Positions 5,031 to 5,833 of a stretch of DNA of 5,833 nt are shown here, in pieces. The stretch covers positions 1 to 5,833 of the forward strand of contig JAATVK010000110.1 of the NCBI GenBank assembly GCA_014523485.1. Reading direction: 5' to 3'. The notes beneath the pieces are model-generated. The model did not search any database, had not been told where the DNA came from, and worked only from the letters and a program-made list of their open reading frames with translations. The translations under genes were made by a program, and so were the position numbers. Numbering within the stretch: position 1 is the first letter of the stretch; the number at the start of each line of letters is the position of its first letter. Origin of the DNA: Nitrososphaerales archaeon TH5894. GTDB lineage: Archaea; Thermoproteota; Nitrososphaeria; Nitrososphaerales; Nitrososphaeraceae.

Positions 5031-5249
5031 CTAATCTTTTTTAATTGTAAAACCAGCATCCTGTAAAGTTTCAATCAATTCTTTTGGGATATTAAAAAGT
5101 TTTAATCTTTCATTGCTTCCTTTTGCTAATTTTGTTGTTGGTGATAATTGAGTAAATTATGAATGTATTGATAGTTAAAAATTGGGATCCTTTACCATTA
5201 TTATTAGATAATACTCATTATCATTATTATCACTATTACTTTTGGTCAT
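5031..5249 (-). pseudogene. Small gene with two in-frame stops
   Basis: One frame runs from ATG 5249 to TAG 5031 (72 codons) with two TAA codons, at 5175-5177 and 5157-5159, and no frameshift. The N-terminus is MTKSNSDNNDNEYYLIIMVK and DPNF; after the stops it reads FTQLSPTTKLAKGSNERLK, then LFNIPKELIETLQDAGFTI and KKD. The C-terminal part looks like a compact helical domain, and the start is a low-complexity N/D run from ATT/ATC triplets. I do not recognise the family. The shared frame over the whole length argues for one original protein of about 72 residues. Alternatively the C-terminal 41 codons are all that was ever coding. Confidence 0.5.
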
Positions 5250-5279
5250 AATAGTAATAGATAGACTACAAAGTGTAAA

Positions 5280-5295
5280 GAGGCAAAAATGCCTC
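5280..5295. other. Perfect short hairpin
   Basis: GAGGCA and TGCCTC form a perfect 6-bp stem with an AAAA loop. It is GC-rich for this region and abuts the transposase remnant starting at 5297. It is not followed by a T-run, so a terminator role is doubtful; it may be a piece of the mobile element. Confidence 0.4.
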
Positions 5296-5296
5296 G

Positions 5297-5329
5297 CAAC
5301 CCAACGGGCCAGTAGTTTTCTCGGGTTAA
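5297..5329 (+). mobile_element. Transposase remnant F (PNGPVVFSG segment)
   Basis: The frame reads QPNGPVVFSG and then TAA, matching TPDGPVVFSG of the remnant at 3602-3691; the core TTTTCTCGGGTT is identical. Eleven codons remain. GC content is well above the flanks. Confidence 0.55.
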
Positions 5330-5396
5330 TCTAATTTAGCCTTTCAAATAGATGATTTATAATGATATATAGTATTTCTGATGAATCTGTGCAAAA

Positions 5397-5833
5397 TCAA
5401 TCTATATGTATTGCTGCAGCATTATCCAACCAATACCCAACTATTGAGTCCATATTTTGGTTAATAATTTGGTTGACATTACCACCACCTCTTGAGGCTT
5501 GAATTGAAATTTGTTTAATTACTTTTTGAACATCCGAAGGCTCTTCATTTCCTGAGTAGTCTAACATTTCGGCATTCTGAGTTACGGTTTGAACTATTTT
5601 TTGTTCAACATCTATTCCAAATGCTTGTTGTTATGGTTGTTGACCTGACTGTTGTTCTGCTTGTTCACCTGTGTCTTGTTGTTGTTCAGTTAAGTTTGCT
5701 TCATTACCAGTCTGGTTTACTTCATTACCAACAGTTTGTTGTTCAGTTAAGTTTACTTCATTACCAGTCTGGTTTACTTCATTACCAACAGTTTGTTGGT
5801 CTAATTGTTCACCTGTCTGTTGGTCTACTTGGA
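5397..5833 (-). pseudogene. Q/N-rich repeat protein, C-terminal part with in-frame stop
   Basis: The frame is open from the window edge (5831) to TGA at 5397-5399 except for one TAA at 5631-5633. Before the TAA it encodes a low-complexity region with two copies of a 19-residue repeat (TVGNEVNQTGNEVNLTEQQ) and Q-rich runs (DTGEQAEQQSGQQP). After it comes a more ordinary region: AFGIDVEQKIVQTVTQNAEM, then DVQKVIKQISIQASRGGGN and VNQIINQNMDSIVGYWLDN. The TAA sits between CCA and CAA in a run of CAA codons, so one C-to-T change of a Gln codon explains it. The 5' end lies outside the window, so the true length and any signal peptide are unknown. A surface or secreted protein is plausible but not shown. 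If the TAA is a sequencing error, this is an intact gene end. Confidence 0.7.
5687..5800 (-). repeat. Two tandem 57-nt units in the Q/N-rich gene
   Basis: Two adjacent 57-nt units (5687-5743 and 5744-5800) are almost identical, with one clear difference in the valine/alanine codon (GTA/GCA). Each holds a smaller internal repeat of GNEVN. Such near identity means recent duplication, and the copy number may vary between strains or be collapsed in assembly. Confidence 0.8.

Overview
The window is very AT-rich DNA, and its protein content points to an ammonia-oxidising soil archaeon (Nitrososphaerales, most like Candidatus Nitrosocosmicus). The evidence is a PII-like signalling protein, exported proteins of a thaumarchaeal type, a single-domain response regulator, an exported RTX-repeat protein, A/T-rich TATA boxes about 25 nt upstream of start codons, and genes that look leaderless. 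The assignment rests on the feel of the protein families, not on a marker gene.

Layout. 1-291 (-): 5' part of a PII-like gene that leaves the window. 292-716: no intact gene; it holds the first copy of a dispersed 33-nt repeat and a short transposase scrap. 717-1004 (-): unrecognised 95-aa helical protein. 1005-1309 (+): 3' end of a sensor histidine kinase, truncated and with an internal stop. 1580-1744 (+): 54-aa ORF with its own TATA box. 1776-1850: transposase scrap. 1871-2436 (-): GNAT acetyltransferase broken by a stop and a frameshift. 2567-2926 (+): intact single-domain response regulator. 3126-3509 (+): exported 127-aa acidic protein. 3602-3691: the longest transposase scrap. 3749-4059 (-): decayed gene of unknown family. 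4060-4287: nothing recognisable. 4288-4923 (-): exported RTX protein with 14 nonapeptide repeats. 5031-5249 (-): small gene with two in-frame stops. 5297-5329: fourth transposase scrap. 5397-5833 (-): C-terminal part of a Q/N-rich repeat protein with one in-frame stop, running off the window.

The region reads as a graveyard with a few intact islands. Five of the ten gene-like units carry nonsense codons, frameshifts or truncation. Four transposase remnants, all on the + strand and all from one stretch of about 30 codons, lie between them. A 33-nt direct repeat occurs four times, also always on the + strand, and two of the copies directly precede transposase remnants.

The intact genes (PII-like, 95-aa, response regulator, two exported proteins) do not form an operon. 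Each appears to have its own promoter, and they share no evident pathway. I found no convincing new multi-gene system. The repeat/transposase arrangement is the least explained signal.
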